Shown here: positions 63,469 through 64,000 of the stretch, one piece after another
How the letters are laid out: the number at the start of each line of letters is the position of its first letter
Position numbering within the stretch: the first letter of the stretch is position 1
NCBI RefSeq assembly: GCF_049389645.1
Contig: NZ_CP186540.1
Location: forward strand, 2,356,001-2,420,000
DNA from: Alkalibacterium sp049389645
GTDB taxonomy: Bacteria; Bacillota; Bacilli; Lactobacillales; Carnobacteriaceae_A
Direction: 5' to 3'
Length of the DNA stretch: 64,000 nt
Translations under genes and position numbers: made by a program
The notes under the pieces: model-generated
Told to the model about the DNA's origin: nothing
The model's database searches: none
The model's input: only the letters and a program-made list of their open reading frames with translations

Positions 63469-64000
63469 CATCAATTTTTTTGAAAAAAAGAAAGTTAACG
63501 TTCTGCCTTATCTCATGATGGCTGGGTTCCTCCTGTTGCTTGCTGCGCTCGGGGCCTATTTTTTTCTGATGCGTGAACACTACTCAGAGGTTGAAACAGA
63601 GAATATCGCCTGGATAGAAAGCGAAACAGATAATGTCTTGTTGTCTCGTCAAATGCAAAGCATCGACCGCTTGACTGAGGAGTCGATTATCACGCAAGAT
63701 ATTTTAGTCGGCCAGCGCTATCCCATGGTCTACGTGACTGAGGAGATCGCTTCTCAGGTAGCTAACGAAGAAGAAAGTGTCGTTTCCTTTCAGCTGACGA
63801 CTCCGGATCAATTCATTTTTACTTTGGAAAATATGAGTGTCGACGAAGGCTCAGAACTGGTGAACGAGATGGGAGACTTGGCTTATGTCAGCCGCGTCAA
63901 TTATCTAAGGTTGGAAAATCAGGCACAAGATTCAGATAACTATATACTCGAGCTAACCATCGACATGAGTGAAGAACGTTTGAGAGAGGTGGTTAACTCA
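63461..64000 (+). CDS. pilN: Type IV pilus assembly protein PilN (3' end outside window)
   Basis: 180 codons from the ATG at 63461, open to the window end. Start MININFFEKKKVN (the segment bound by PilM), a membrane helix (about 17-37), then a coiled-coil and periplasmic-side domain. AGGAGG at 63446 supports the start. pilO is expected next, outside the window. Confidence 0.87.
   Translation, partial: MININFFEKKKVNVLPYLMMAGFLLLLAALGAYFFLMREHYSEVETENIAWIESETDNVLLSRQMQSIDRLTEESIITQDILVGQRYPMVYVTEEIASQVANEEESVVSFQLTTPDQFIFTLENMSVDEGSELVNEMGDLAYVSRVNYLRLENQAQDSDNYILELTIDMSEERLREVVNS

Overview
The window reads as low-GC Firmicutes chromosome, most likely a motile, salt- or alkali-adapted lactic acid bacterium of the Carnobacteriaceae type (Alkalibacterium, Marinilactibacillus, Carnobacterium). 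This placement is an inference. It rests on strong AGGAGG ribosome binding sites, a Bacillus-type chemotaxis set (CheC, CheD, FliY), an FMN lactate oxidase resembling the Aerococcus enzyme, no outer-membrane ring genes, and a stator pair that looks sodium-type. Nearly all genes are on the + strand.

Layout. (1) 1-3386: a divergent LysR regulator (cut by the window edge), a CidA/CidB pair and lactate oxidase, closed by a terminator. (2) 3465-3944: a non-coding tandem-repeat element of eight ~52-bp units. (3) 4264-14928: transducer, cheW, cheD, cheB, cheR, cheA, cheC, cheY, a second cheW, fliM, fliY. (4) 15583-24461: late flagellar genes flgM, flgN, flgK, flgL, three tandem flagellins, flaG, fliD, a fliT-like gene and fliS, with sigma-28-type promoters. 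(5) 24993-45574: the structural and export operon from flgB to two rod genes, including motA/motB and fliA, ending in a degenerate FtsE-like ATPase. (6) 45751-46178: a second copy of the tandem-repeat element with seven units, in the same orientation. The two copies bracket the whole motility cluster. (7) 46477-51479: a DUF2254 membrane protein, a six-helix chemoreceptor with a sigma-28-type promoter, and a degenerate-GGDEF/intact-EAL phosphodiesterase. (8) 51671-64000: a diguanylate cyclase overlapping the first gene of a type IV pilus operon (minor pilins, pilB, pilT, pilC, major pilin, pilD, pilM, pilN; the operon runs off the window).

How it fits together. The chemotaxis genes signal through CheY to FliM/FliY; FlgM and FliA time late gene expression; c-di-GMP enzymes sit between the flagellar and pilus loci. 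PilB carries an MshEN-like N-terminus, so c-di-GMP may switch the cell from swimming to pilus use.

The least explained items are the duplicated ~52-bp tandem-repeat element, the FtsE-like ATPase that has lost its Q-loop, signature and H-loop residues, and a perfect 27-bp-arm palindrome in the leader of the major pilin gene.
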